Below are positions 35,735 through 44,724 of a stretch of 64,000 nt of DNA, in pieces (positions within the stretch are counted from its first letter, which is position 1; the number at the start of each line of letters is the position of its first letter). Both the position numbers and the translations under genes were made by a program. Origin of the DNA: Planctomycetota bacterium (GTDB lineage Bacteria; Planctomycetota; Planctomycetia; Gemmatales; HRBIN36); contig JACTMY010000010.1 in the NCBI GenBank assembly GCA_014584395.1, positions 124,001-188,000 on the forward strand. Direction: 5' to 3'. The notes below the pieces were generated by a model. That model had not been told where the DNA came from, did no database searches, and was given only the letters and a program-made list of their open reading frames with translations.

Positions 35735-37111
35735 CTAAGGTAGCGGCAAATCCTGAAAGACGAAGGGGACGTTGTGAGACATGGTGATCCAATCATAGTA
35801 AATCAACCGGCTTACGGTTGATTTGTTATTGTTGTTATTCCCGGCGGTTAAGGGCCGATAAGTGAACGTTCCTTGCACATTATTGTTGTTCATGCCCCAA
35901 TTCGTGCTAATGCTCTGCAGCTTATTGCCTTTGTCATCTTGGACTTCAATGCGCTGCATCACGGTGTTGACCCAGGAATAATCCACGTTGGCGTTATTGC
36001 CGCCGCGGTTGGCCGTTTCAGAAAGGTTGAGCTTGATGGTCACCTGATCGCCGTTCTTGATCACTTCTTCGATGATCAGGGTCGTCGTCCCCGCCTTGAA
36101 CGTTTGATTCTTAATCTCCGATAAGTTATTCACGACGATCTTGGGCCTTTGCAGGGCAATCACAGTGACAGGCACGGTGCCCTTGAGGGATTTGAGTCGA
36201 CGGCCTTGGGCCGAAGGATTGAGGGTGACATTGACGTTTTGCATGTAGCCGCGATAGCCATAGTAATATTGCTGACGCGAAGCCATATTGCTCATCACGG
36301 TGGTTGGCTTGAGGTCCTGGCCTTGATCATCGATGGCTTCGGTGATGTTTGGCATGCCCGCACTGTAAAGAGGCATCTTCGGCTCAACCGAAACGGTCAA
36401 ATTCATGTTAAGGTTTTCAGACCTACCCTCGGCGAAAATCGGTCCGCGCCCCTGGCCTTGATTGCCGCTAAGGTCCAGATTGCGCGAATAATTGAAGCCT
36501 CGCACCACGATGCGGAAAGGACCATCCAGCGAATAATATCCCGGGAAGCTTTCCCCCAGCATGAGCCGAATCGTCGTCACTTCATTGCCATACCAACCTT
36601 CTTGGTAGGTTAAGCCCGCATGCTCGCATATTTTCTGAACTGCTTCCCAGAAGGTGACGTCGTTGAAGTCGAAACTGTAGAGGCGCTTCTCCCGCTCGTC
36701 GTTGTTGTTCTGCGGCCACAGTTCAATTTTGTATCCCGACTGTTTGCTGAGCGTTTCAAGGATTTCCCTGATCTTTTGTTCCTTGATCTGGAGCGTGAGG
36801 CGGGTCGGCTTCAGCGCGCCTTCGGATTCCAGTTTGGTAATGATGTCTTCGAGCCGGCGGCGAACTTCGGGGTCGAGAGGCTTGTCCAGCCATTCCTGCA
36901 AACGGGGAAGCACCACGTGCCCCAGCCGTTCCAGGCCGGCCATGGCCTTCAGCCGTTCCGAGAACCGTTCATGGCCCAGAAGGCTGATCAAGCCGTTAGC
37001 CGTTTGCACTTCATCAGGTTTTTCGGGTGCGTTTGGCGGCGCTTGGCTCCACGCCACCCAAGGCAGGCAGCACATTAAGGAAGTGATCCAACAGGCGGCA
37101 TACCGTCGCAT
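35735..37111 (-). CDS. Secreted protein with STN-like domain
   Basis: A 458-residue protein with a signal peptide (CWITSLMCCLPWVAWSQA). A HEAT-like stretch (RFSERLKAMAGLERLG) leads into an STN/secretin-N-like module (LTLQIKEQKIREILETLSKQ, then FDFNDVTFWEAVQKICEHAG). The second half is beta-rich and Asn-rich (several NNNN runs) and looks like paired beta-sandwich domains. Secretin short domains gate outer-membrane pores, but no secretin channel is present here, so the role is unknown. Start 37111 has GGAG 8 bases upstream. It is divergent from pdxA. Confidence 0.8.
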   Translation of the reverse strand: MRRYAACWITSLMCCLPWVAWSQAPPNAPEKPDEVQTANGLISLLGHERFSERLKAMAGLERLGHVVLPRLQEWLDKPLDPEVRRRLEDIITKLESEGALKPTRLTLQIKEQKIREILETLSKQSGYKIELWPQNNNDEREKRLYSFDFNDVTFWEAVQKICEHAGLTYQEGWYGNEVTTIRLMLGESFPGYYSLDGPFRIVVRGFNYSRNLDLSGNQGQGRGPIFAEGRSENLNMNLTVSVEPKMPLYSAGMPNITEAIDDQGQDLKPTTVMSNMASRQQYYYGYRGYMQNVNVTLNPSAQGRRLKSLKGTVPVTVIALQRPKIVVNNLSEIKNQTFKAGTTTLIIEEVIKNGDQVTIKLNLSETANRGGNNANVDYSWVNTVMQRIEVQDDKGNKLQSISTNWGMNNNNVQGTFTYRPLTAGNNNNNKSTVSRLIYYDWITMSHNVPFVFQDLPLP

Positions 37112-37255
37112 CGATCGATCTCCGAGAAATCTCGCGCCTTCCCTTTGACTATACCGGCCAACTTGAATGAAAACAACCTTCGATACAATGTCTCTGCCCT
37201 TCCATGGCAATTATAACAGCTAAAGCTTGCAAAGTCGGCTCCCAAGGAGAGAAAG

Positions 37256-38272
37256 TTGCACGATCCTGCCCGCCCCATAATCTTGATCACGTTGGGAGAC
37301 GTAGCGGGGGTTGGTCCTGAAATCGTCTTAAAAGCTTGGGCTCGACCTGAAGTGCACTTTCAATGTTGCCCAATCGTCGTTGGCGACGTTGCTCGGTTAC
37401 AAACCCTGGTTCGACACCTTGCATGGAATATGCAAGTCCTGCCGATAACTCCGAACCAGTTCGATCAACCGACCTCGCCTGAAACCCTGTTTTGCATTCC
37501 TGCCACCGACGTGCATTTAGCGGATGTGCCCCTTGGGCAGGTAGATGCCCGAGCAGGACGGGCCAGTTTCGATTTTCTCAACCGGGCCATGGACCTTTTG
37601 CTGCAAGGCTCGGCGGATGCCGTTGTCACGGCCCCCATTCACAAACAGTCCCTGCACCTGGCCCACGTTCCCTATCCCGGCCATACGGAAATCCTGGCCG
37701 CGAAGACGGGGGCAGGTCCCTATGCTATGATGCTCTACGGTCGCGGCTTGGCGGTCAGTCATGTGACTTTGCACATTGCCTTGCGAGAAGCCGTCGCCAA
37801 AATCACCACGACGGGCATCGCTGAAAAAATCCAACTGACGCACGATTGGCTCTGCGAATTTGCGGGGCATACCCCTCGCCTTGGCGTTTGCGCAATGAAT
37901 CCTCATGCGAGCGACGGCGGTCTGATGGGCGATGAAGAAGCACGATTGATCCTGCCTGCCGTGCAAGAGATGCAAGCTAAAGGGATTCACGTCACAGGCC
38001 CCTGGCCCAGCGACACTCTGTTTAGCCGTGCCACACGCGGTGAATTTCAGGGGATCGTGGCCATGTATCATGATCAAGGTCATATCCCCATGAAATTATG
38101 GGCGGGTATGAATTTGGTGAACGTCACCTTGGGGCTGCCCATCCTACGAACCAGCGTAGCCCACGGCACTGCGTTTGACATCGCGTCGCAGTTTCGCGCC
38201 GATCCATCCAGCTTGCTTGAAGCCATCCGAGTGGCTTCTCAATGGGTTCAGCAAAGACGATGCCAGCATTAA
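37256..38272 (+). CDS. pdxA: 4-hydroxythreonine-4-phosphate dehydrogenase family protein (TTG start)
   Basis: A 338-residue PdxA-family protein. The family oxidises 4-phosphohydroxy-L-threonine for pyridoxal phosphate synthesis. It has ITLGDVAGVGPEI (11-23, where most have GDPAGIGPE), TAPIHKQSLHLAHVPYPGHT with His143 in PGHTE, NPHASDGGLMGDEE and YHDQGHIPMKL. No in-frame ATG lies near the N-terminus, and the TTG at 37256 follows AAGGAG at ideal spacing, so a TTG start is likely. D-threonate/erythronate phosphate dehydrogenases (PdxA2) share these motifs, so the exact substrate is not fixed. No pdxJ is nearby. Confidence 0.9.
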   Translation: MHDPARPIILITLGDVAGVGPEIVLKAWARPEVHFQCCPIVVGDVARLQTLVRHLAWNMQVLPITPNQFDQPTSPETLFCIPATDVHLADVPLGQVDARAGRASFDFLNRAMDLLLQGSADAVVTAPIHKQSLHLAHVPYPGHTEILAAKTGAGPYAMMLYGRGLAVSHVTLHIALREAVAKITTTGIAEKIQLTHDWLCEFAGHTPRLGVCAMNPHASDGGLMGDEEARLILPAVQEMQAKGIHVTGPWPSDTLFSRATRGEFQGIVAMYHDQGHIPMKLWAGMNLVNVTLGLPILRTSVAHGTAFDIASQFRADPSSLLEAIRVASQWVQQRRCQH

Positions 38273-38401
38273 TTAGGTTCTGCCTCTGTTGCATGAACTC
38301 GACCATCATCCCCACTAAAAAACGGTACGACACATTGCCGTTTCACACGTGCAGATCGCTCGCAACAGATCAATTGAAATTGTTCAACAGTCGCGTCCAC
38401 A

Positions 38402-39259
38402 TCAAGATATTCTTTTCACAAGCGCATCGACGATTTGCTTGGGAATATCCACGTCCACGACCCGACTCAACGCCTGCCAACCGGGAACGCCATTGACTTC
38501 CAGGACTTGCCAATGGCCATCGTGAGTCGGCAGGAGGTCAACTCCCGCCAAATCAGTTCCCACCGCCCGGGCTGCAGCCAAAGCTAATTCCATCTCCTTG
38601 ACCGACGGGGCATGCCGTTCTGCCCGGGCCCCCTGAGCGATATTGGTTCTCCAGTCACTCACGGCCCGGCGCTTCATGGCCCCCACAATTTGGCCATCCA
38701 ATACCAGCAAACGAACGTCATAACCAGGATTGAACACATAGGGCTGAATGTAAATCACTTCGCCCCGGCTCACACGGACCGCCAGTTCCTGCTCCACTGC
38801 CTGGCGATCTTGCAGCCGAACGATCCCTTGCCCCTGAGAGCCGAAGAGGGGTTTGATCACGATGTCCCCTTCGAAGCGGTCGAAACTTGCCATGCCGTGG
38901 TCCACGGTTTGACAAACCCATGTCTCCGGCGTGGGGATGCCGGCACGACGGAGACGCCAACTGGTCTCCCACTTATCGACACATGCTTCGATGGCATTAG
39001 GCTGATTGACCACAGGGACGCCAAGGGCGTGTAGCTGCTTGAGCCAATCCATCCGCATCGTGATTTGTTCGAGGCTGCCCGCCGGGATGCCAAGGATCAA
39101 GAGGAGATCCGAATCCGCGACCTCGACCCGATGAATGGGCAGGCCCATCGCAACGGATTGAAGTGCCACCCGTTCCACGACATGTCCCTGTTCGCGCGCG
39201 GCGCGTTCAACCTCATGCACGTGCCATCCTGGTTTACCGATCACAAGGCCAAGACGCAT
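38402..39259 (-). CDS. RimK-like ATP-grasp ligase of the H4MPT gene cluster
   Basis: A 285-residue ATP-grasp protein. It has DKWETSWRLRRAGIPTPETW, VIKPLFGSQGQGIVRL (ATP-binding loop), IYIQPYVFNPGYDVRLLVLD and GVDLLPTHDGHWQVLEVNGV. This RimK/MptN-like branch adds glutamate to a cofactor or peptide; next to mch it could glutamylate the H4MPT side chain. That role is inferred from context. It starts 3 bases after the mch stop, so it is translationally coupled in the leftward operon ATP-grasp, mch, RimK-like. Confidence 0.87.
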   Translation of the reverse strand: MRLGLVIGKPGWHVHEVERAAREQGHVVERVALQSVAMGLPIHRVEVADSDLLLILGIPAGSLEQITMRMDWLKQLHALGVPVVNQPNAIEACVDKWETSWRLRRAGIPTPETWVCQTVDHGMASFDRFEGDIVIKPLFGSQGQGIVRLQDRQAVEQELAVRVSRGEVIYIQPYVFNPGYDVRLLVLDGQIVGAMKRRAVSDWRTNIAQGARAERHAPSVKEMELALAAARAVGTDLAGVDLLPTHDGHWQVLEVNGVPGWQALSRVVDVDIPKQIVDALVKRIS

Positions 39260-39262
39260 GGA

Positions 39263-40198
39263 TCACGTCGACCAAAAGGAATGGCGCACTATTTGGGGTT
39301 CCAACTGCCCAAAGGTGTGCGCTTTGCCGCTTTCGAGATTGACCAAGGTGATTTGCGCAGGACTGAAGAGCATCGGATCGATCGCATAAAAATCATGGTT
39401 GACCTTGGCAAAAAGTTCCGCAAAGGGTCGTCCATGTTCGGGCGAGGATTTGGAAGGTAGGAGTGGTCCTATTTTCGCGATGGTCTCATCAGTCGTTTGG
39501 AGCCAAAGGGTCACTCGGGAGCCATAAAGGATGGCGTCGTTGGTCTTGCCAATCATGGCCAGATCATTTCCGCCCACAGGAGGCAGTGGCGCCATGCCCA
39601 TGCCCGCCGCCACCTGCAGGCAGTCGAAGCCAAGCACGAAGAGTTTATGCATGGCCGTTTCCAAGGAGCGTGCCACAATCTGAATGGCGCCGGCCAGGCT
39701 AGCGGTTGGAGCAAACAGCAAAGTCAATTCCTCGGGGCCAACGTGGCAGGCCTCCGCGATCCGGTCAATGATGTCATCCGTCGGCTTTTGACGCGTTTCG
39801 ATCACTCCCACCACGTGCTCCGCCTTTTCGCGAAACCCAATCCGTTCGAAGAGGTCCTCCTGGCCCGACGCCGCGCGCATGGGGCCTGAGCCCATGCCAA
39901 AAAACGACTCGGCATGCAACCGCCAACCAGCATATTGCGAGGCCAGGCAAGCCGCGGCTGGATCATCCGTGGCCACCAGCACTTCAGGCCCCCATTCGCC
40001 CTCTTGAAAGCGGACCTCGGCCAGGTCCGCCATGCAGATGCGGCTCAATAATTGCCCGGCTCGAAGACCGCCTCTCGTTCGCGCCCCAACGTCAATCAAC
40101 CGGGCCCCCTTGCGCGACCGAACAACTTCAACTCGAAGCTCGATGGCCCGAGTCTCCAACTGTTCAACCACATGCAAAGCTCGACGATTTAATTGCAT
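39263..40198 (-). CDS. mch: Methenyltetrahydromethanopterin cyclohydrolase
   Basis: A 311-residue Mch. It hydrolyses methenyl-H4MPT to formyl-H4MPT in the formaldehyde oxidation branch. Recognisable blocks: DVGARTRGGLRAGQLLSRIC, PEVLVATDDPAAACLASQYA, FFGMGSGPMRAA, AGAIQIVARSLETAMHKL and MGMAPLPPVGGNDLAMIGKTNDAIL (given here in part: PLPPVGGNDLAMIGKTN). Length is usual for the family. Start 40198 has GAAGGA six bases upstream, and the ATG at 40204 has no room for a site. It overlaps the upstream ATP-grasp gene by 10 bases. Confidence 0.93.
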   Translation of the reverse strand: MQLNRRALHVVEQLETRAIELRVEVVRSRKGARLIDVGARTRGGLRAGQLLSRICMADLAEVRFQEGEWGPEVLVATDDPAAACLASQYAGWRLHAESFFGMGSGPMRAASGQEDLFERIGFREKAEHVVGVIETRQKPTDDIIDRIAEACHVGPEELTLLFAPTASLAGAIQIVARSLETAMHKLFVLGFDCLQVAAGMGMAPLPPVGGNDLAMIGKTNDAILYGSRVTLWLQTTDETIAKIGPLLPSKSSPEHGRPFAELFAKVNHDFYAIDPMLFSPAQITLVNLESGKAHTFGQLEPQIVRHSFWST

Positions 40199-41397
40199 AG
40201 ACATTCCTTCGACCAAGAGGCTTTCTTTGGCAACTTGCACCACTGCTGATACAAGTCCCTTGAACCCCTTCGAAGTCGTTTCATGATGTCATCGATGGCA
40301 AGTTCCACCGATCCAATGATCTCTTGCTGCCAGAGAAGAGAACAGATGGGTTGATGGGGCTGCATCAGGCTGCCTGGTTGAGGAATGTCGGCCAATTGCA
40401 ACACCCTCTTCTCATTCGGCATCGTCCCTACAACATCGCCAAGAAACGGCCAAGTAGCAGCGTCGTTAAACAGAATGACCTTGCCTCCCATGGTCCGTCG
40501 TGATGATCTCAAGGAGATGTCATCCAAGGAGATTCTCCGTCCCCGGCAAACGGCTATGTGCTCTTTCAACCATGAACGGTCATCCACACGCTCCAGGACT
40601 TCCATGGAGGCCGTATAGCGTGGATTGACTTCAATCATCCACACTCGGTTCGACTGATGAATCGTATCCACTCCGAACAGTCCCCTCAGACCGAAGCTTT
40701 CCACCAAAGCTTGACCGATCAAGCGGTATTGATCGATGATTTCCGGCTCGAAGGGAATGGGGCCAATAGAGCCGCAATAGGCAAATTGTGAAGCGTTCAG
40801 CCAAGGTAAACCGACCAATTGCAGACATACTCCCAAACAAATGACCCTGTGCCCATCACTTAAAAAGAGTCCGGCATGAGGCACCCCTTCGATGTATTCT
40901 TGGCAGTAGCTTGGTTCTGCAGCACTTACTGAAATTGTTTGCTCATTCCAGGGGATGATGCCGCGCCCGCCGCAACCAAGCATTGGCTTTACTAACCAGA
41001 CTCGATCCGCCGGCAGAGCCTTGCCTTCAGGATGGACCATCGGGACGGATAGACCGAATGATGACAATGCGTTCGCGACCTTATAGGGATTGCGGACTTG
41101 TTGCAGAACGTTCGCGGGATTGCCCAAGATTTCTCGGTCTAGGCTGATGGCTTCAATGATAAGCGGATGATTTTCCATTCCTCCCGTAAAAACGACCGCG
41201 CCTGCCGGTGCCTCGCGGCGCAGGATGGCAGGCAATTGCGACGGGTATTCCCCATCCTTCAAGAGGCGAACCTCGGCCATCGCCGTCAAGTCCGCATCGG
41301 CAAAGCGATCACAGCACCAAGTCGACAAACCGGCCTTCTGAGCCGACCTGGCCGCGGCACGAACGCTGGCGCCAACAAGAATAATCGTTTCCGACAT
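40189..41397 (-). CDS. ATP-grasp protein linked to the H4MPT module
   Basis: A 402-residue ATP-grasp protein of the archaeal-type carboligase group that recurs in methylotroph C1 clusters. It has a Rossmann-like N-terminus (ETIILVGASVRAAARSAQKA), VFTGGMENHPLIIEAI, the ATP loop VKPMLGCGGRGIIPW, QEYIEGVPHAGLFLSDG and VDTIHQSNRVWMIEVNPRYT. The substrate is not established; a role in H4MPT or its analogue synthesis is inferred from its neighbours. Start 41397 (MSETIIL) is preferred over an upstream reading that overlaps fae. It is the first gene of the leftward operon and divergent from fae. Confidence 0.85.
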   Translation of the reverse strand: MSETIILVGASVRAAARSAQKAGLSTWCCDRFADADLTAMAEVRLLKDGEYPSQLPAILRREAPAGAVVFTGGMENHPLIIEAISLDREILGNPANVLQQVRNPYKVANALSSFGLSVPMVHPEGKALPADRVWLVKPMLGCGGRGIIPWNEQTISVSAAEPSYCQEYIEGVPHAGLFLSDGHRVICLGVCLQLVGLPWLNASQFAYCGSIGPIPFEPEIIDQYRLIGQALVESFGLRGLFGVDTIHQSNRVWMIEVNPRYTASMEVLERVDDRSWLKEHIAVCRGRRISLDDISLRSSRRTMGGKVILFNDAATWPFLGDVVGTMPNEKRVLQLADIPQPGSLMQPHQPICSLLWQQEIIGSVELAIDDIMKRLRRGSRDLYQQWCKLPKKASWSKECLCN

Positions 41398-41410
41398 GTC
41401 CACTTTCTGG

Positions 41411-41439
41411 TTGCGTTTGCCAGGTTTGCCCCGTATATC
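41411..41439 (+). promoter_or_regulatory. Sigma-70-like promoter of fae
   Basis: TTGCGT (41411-41416), a 17-base spacer, then TATATC (41434-41439), 57 bases before the fae ATG in the gap between the two divergent operons. Confidence 0.55.
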
Positions 41440-41496
41440 TTCAACAGTCCAAAACATGCTGACACGTTTGCATCCATTTCGCAAGGAGAATGCCCC

Positions 41497-41991
41497 ATGT
41501 CGATGTATATCGGTGAAGCCCTGGTGGGTGAAGGCAATGAAGTCGCCCACATTGACTTGCTGTTGGGTTCCAAGGATGGTCCCGTGGGTTATGCCTTTGC
41601 CAATGCCTTGGCCAATCAATCGGCGGGTCACACGAATTTGCTTGCCGTTTTATCGCCCAACCTCATTTGCAAACCCGCCACGGTCATGATCACCAAAGTG
41701 ACCATTAAGGGCATGGACCAGGCCGTGCAAATGTTCGGACCGGCTCAGAAAGCCGTGGCCAAAGCCATCACCGATGCCGTGGCGGAAGGCGTTCTCCCCA
41801 GAGGCACGGCGGATGAGTTGGTTTGTGTTTGCGGCGTCTTTATCCATCCCGCCGCCAAGGATCACGACAAGATTTATAAATACAACTATGAGGCCACGAA
41901 GCTCTCCTTGCAGCGTGCCGTGAACATGGACCCCAAGATCGATGACATTCTGACCAAGAAGGATACGGAAGTTCATCCCTTCTACAAATAA
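41497..41991 (+). CDS. fae: Formaldehyde-activating enzyme
   Basis: A 164-residue Fae, which condenses formaldehyde with H4MPT to methylene-H4MPT. Signature blocks: IGEALVGEGNEVAHIDLLLG with the active His18, GPVGYAFANALANQSAGHTN, LLAVLSPNLICKPATVM and QMFGPAQKAVAKAITDAVAE. It is full length and stand-alone, not fused to a hexulose phosphate synthase. A strong AAGGAGA site precedes the ATG at 41497. It has its own promoter and terminator, so it may be expressed more highly than its neighbours, as expected for a detoxification enzyme. Confidence 0.97.
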   Translation: MSMYIGEALVGEGNEVAHIDLLLGSKDGPVGYAFANALANQSAGHTNLLAVLSPNLICKPATVMITKVTIKGMDQAVQMFGPAQKAVAKAITDAVAEGVLPRGTADELVCVCGVFIHPAAKDHDKIYKYNYEATKLSLQRAVNMDPKIDDILTKKDTEVHPFYK

Positions 41992-42009
41992 TGATTGACG
42001 ATCATCCAC

Positions 42010-42050
42010 GAGTGGGAATCCTTTGAAGCCCTTGGGTCCCACTCTCTTTT
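42010..42050 (+). terminator. Terminator between fae and the methylene-H4MPT dehydrogenase
   Basis: An 8-bp stem GAGTGGGA/TCCCACTC with a 19-base loop, followed by TCTTTT. It could reduce read-through from fae into the dehydrogenase. Confidence 0.65.
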
Positions 42051-42136
42051 CATTTGTGGTTCAACATTCCTGCATCGCACATGTTCTCTTTGGACTTCTT
42101 GGACCTGATCCTGGTTGGTGAACGACTTTCCAAGCC

Positions 42137-43015
42137 ATGGCTGAAAAACGTAAAATTCTGATTCAGATCGATAGCGACCCTTTTCCAAGTCTCTTTGATC
42201 GCATCGTTGCTTTGGATGCGGGAGCGGAAGAGGTGATCAGCTATGGTGGCGTCCAAGTCGAGCATGTTCGCGATTTAATCCACGGCGCCATTTTCACGCG
42301 CGGCCCAAAGGATTTGGCATCGACGGCCATTTTCATTGGCGGCAAAGACGTGTCCCTGGGAGAGCAGCTTTTGGCGGAAGCTTGCCGCCTCATGATTCCA
42401 AATTATGGCTTGCAAGTTTCCATCATGTTGGATGCCAATGGGGCCAACACAACGGCCGTGGCAGCGGTCCATTGCCTCAGCAAGCAGTTCACGCTCAGCC
42501 AAGCTCGCGCCGCGGTCCTAGGGGCTGGTCCCGTGGGCATGCGCGTGGCTCAGTTATTGCTTCTCCAAGGCGCCAGGGTCGCGTTGATTGATCCTCAACC
42601 GCGTCGATTGCAACAGGCCGTTGAGCGCTGTGTGGGTGATGTGGTTGCACGATTGCAGCCGTTGGTGCTGGAGACCAATCAACCTGTCGTGGATTTGCTC
42701 CAAGGGAGTGAACTTCTCATTTCGGCTGGCCCCACCGGGCAAGCGATTATCTCCGATGAAAGCTGGCAACAAATCGATGGGCTCCGCTTCGCCGTCGATC
42801 TCAATGCCGTCCCTCCTCCGGGGTTGGCCGGCCTCTCCGTCATGGATGCAGATCAGCAGCGCGGCTTAGTCAAATGTTTTGGAGCTTTGCATATCGGCCA
42901 GATCAAGATGAAATGTCACAAGTTAGCGATTCAACAGCTTTTCAAAACCAATCGGCTCATCCTCGACTTGGAGTCTTTGTGGGACGGTTTCAATTCGAAT
43001 AGACCGACTTCGTAA
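42137..43015 (+). CDS. NAD(P)-dependent methylene-H4MPT dehydrogenase (MtdB/MtdC type)
   Basis: A 292-residue protein. It opens QIDSDPFPSLFDRIVALDAG, followed by VISYGGVQVEHVRDLIHGAI, FTRGPKDLASTAIFIGGKDV and MLDANGANTTAVAAVHCL, all typical of H4MPT-specific dehydrogenases. The NAD(P) site is AAVLGAGPVGMRVAQLLL. It oxidises methylene-H4MPT made by Fae to methenyl-H4MPT, the Mch substrate. I cannot separate MtdB from the planctomycete MtdC from motifs alone. It lies 145 bases after fae with a terminator between them. Confidence 0.92.
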   Translation: MAEKRKILIQIDSDPFPSLFDRIVALDAGAEEVISYGGVQVEHVRDLIHGAIFTRGPKDLASTAIFIGGKDVSLGEQLLAEACRLMIPNYGLQVSIMLDANGANTTAVAAVHCLSKQFTLSQARAAVLGAGPVGMRVAQLLLLQGARVALIDPQPRRLQQAVERCVGDVVARLQPLVLETNQPVVDLLQGSELLISAGPTGQAIISDESWQQIDGLRFAVDLNAVPPPGLAGLSVMDADQQRGLVKCFGALHIGQIKMKCHKLAIQQLFKTNRLILDLESLWDGFNSNRPTS

Positions 43016-43137
43016 GGCAAGCGGCAACGAATTCCAATAATTTTCAGCTAGACGCTTGCAACTCTCTCCATAAATCGTTTAACTGGAATTGAAGGACAGT
43101 TTCCCGTCCGTTAGTGTTTTTCTCCAAGGAACCCGTT

Positions 43138-43869
43138 ATGCTGATGTTTCTTGCTCAAGCGCAGAGTGATGACAGTGCGTTCATGCATTTTATCAAGCAC
43201 GATACGTTCTTCGCGGTCGTGCTGTTCGTGATGACGCTCAGTGCAGCCGTCCTTGTGGTTTGGCGCTTGCTTCTCAATCATAATGCCAAGACCGACATGA
43301 ATGTCTTTCTGCCGCGGTTCCAAGAAGTCCTGGCCCGTGAAGGAATTGATGGCGCATTGAAGTTCTGCAAAGCCGCTCCGAAGTCCGAGGTCATTCCCAG
43401 CAAACTGTATGTAGCCGGCCTGGAAAACGCCCGCAACGGCCTGGCTGCCATGCGGCGTGGCATGGCCCATGCCGTGGAGATGGAAATTCTCCCGGACTTG
43501 AACTTCTTGCTGCCCAGCATCTTGGCCATTGCCAAGATTGCCACCATGGTGGGCTTGCTCTTCACGATTATCTCCATGATTGGCACCTTCTCCGAGCTAG
43601 GCAAAGCCGGTGAAGGCGGCCAGGCTCAGGCCAGCGCCCAGATCGGCTTGGCCCTCTTCGCCACCATGCTCGGGTTGCTCACGGCCATTCCACTCGTGTT
43701 CATGCACACCTTGGACAAAGCGTGGATTCATAAGTTTGAAATCAAGATGAAAAGCGCCGGGCAGAAACTGATGATGTTGGTTCAGGCCGCCAAGGCCGGC
43801 CAACTCACGCCGCCCCAACCTCAACCCGGTCAAGTGCGTTCCGGCGTGGCCAATCCCGTTGCCCGATAA
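43138..43869 (+). CDS. MotA/TolQ/ExbB-type proton channel protein
   Basis: A 243-residue inner-membrane protein with three predicted helices: VVLFVMTLSAAVLVVWRLLL (~28-47), PSILAIAKIATMVGLLFTII (~142-161) and IGLALFATMLGLLTAIPLVF (~181-200). This is the ExbB/TolQ layout. It would form a pentameric proton channel around the ExbD helices to power envelope work. The C-terminus is Pro/Gln-rich. Start 43138 follows AAGGA; a GTG at 43114 is less likely. It is the first gene of a three-gene operon with two ExbD-like genes. Confidence 0.88.
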   Translation: MLMFLAQAQSDDSAFMHFIKHDTFFAVVLFVMTLSAAVLVVWRLLLNHNAKTDMNVFLPRFQEVLAREGIDGALKFCKAAPKSEVIPSKLYVAGLENARNGLAAMRRGMAHAVEMEILPDLNFLLPSILAIAKIATMVGLLFTIISMIGTFSELGKAGEGGQAQASAQIGLALFATMLGLLTAIPLVFMHTLDKAWIHKFEIKMKSAGQKLMMLVQAAKAGQLTPPQPQPGQVRSGVANPVAR

Positions 43870-43992
43870 GGCCGCGCAGCGCATCATGATGTCACGTCGC
43901 CGCCAATCCCATGTGTCACTCATGGGATTGGCCTGTTTCAGCGGAGTTCCATTTGCGGCAACCTTACCTCTTCACGAGAGTCATCAATCTCC

Positions 43993-44724
43993 ATGGCCAC
44001 GACAAGCGACACGAGCTTTTTCAACGTCTGGCTGGTGCAACAAAACCGAGTCTATCGCGGCGTCCCTTACTCCGTCGTATGCGATTGGATTCAGGATGGC
44101 AGACTCACCAGCAAGGACTGCGTGAAAACGGCCCAAGATGCCAATTGGATCTTTATCCAAGATCACGAGTTATTGAAGCCCTATCTGGCCCAACCCGAAA
44201 GCACGCCCCGAGCCGAGGACGAAGCTGACGCGCTCGAGCCGATCGAAATGGACGTCACCCTCAAAAAACACGTCGAGCATGAAGAAGAAGACCCCGACAT
44301 GATCCCGCTAATCGACATCAGCATGGTCTTGTTGGTCTTCTTCATGATGACGGCCCAAGACCTTTTGACGGCGTCCCCCATCGATAGTCCCAAGGCCTCT
44401 GCGGCGAACATCGCCGCGAGCAAGCAAGCCTTGAAGATCAATCTGCGCCGCGACCCGCTTAATCCCAACACGGTGCAATACTATTGGGGCGACAACGTCA
44501 AAGCGGGGCAGGAGCTCAAGCTGGAAGATATCCTCAGTTCCGTGGACGACGCCGTGCTCAATACACCGCCCTACACCGTGTCCGTCATCGTCCGCGCGGA
44601 AGGCAAATTGCCCTACTCCGTCGTGCAAAATCTCGTCGCCAAACTCAAGGACAAAAAGGTGAAAGTTCAGGCGCATGTGAAGCAGCAATCGGAAGGTGGC
44701 AGTCCCGAGGGAGGCACGCCATGA
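43993..44724 (+). CDS. ExbD/TolR-like protein with N-terminal GYF-like domain
   Basis: A 243-residue protein. Residues ~8-65 form an extra cytoplasmic domain (FFNVWLVQQNRVYRGVPYSV, then WIQDGRLTSKDCV and ANWIFIQDH), similar to the GYF_2/DUF4339 pattern. After an acidic linker (EHEEEDPDMIPLIDISMVLL) comes the single ExbD helix, whose Asp in PLIDIS is the conserved protonatable residue, then a periplasmic ExbD domain. It overlaps the next gene by ATGA. It probably couples the ExbB proton flow to a cytoplasmic input, which is inference. Confidence 0.86.
   Translation: MATTSDTSFFNVWLVQQNRVYRGVPYSVVCDWIQDGRLTSKDCVKTAQDANWIFIQDHELLKPYLAQPESTPRAEDEADALEPIEMDVTLKKHVEHEEEDPDMIPLIDISMVLLVFFMMTAQDLLTASPIDSPKASAANIAASKQALKINLRRDPLNPNTVQYYWGDNVKAGQELKLEDILSSVDDAVLNTPPYTVSVIVRAEGKLPYSVVQNLVAKLKDKKVKVQAHVKQQSEGGSPEGGTP

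Noticed and set aside
43056..43084. TTGCAA-17-TTAACT as a promoter of the ExbB operon
   Set aside because: The -10 match is poor, so it was not listed.
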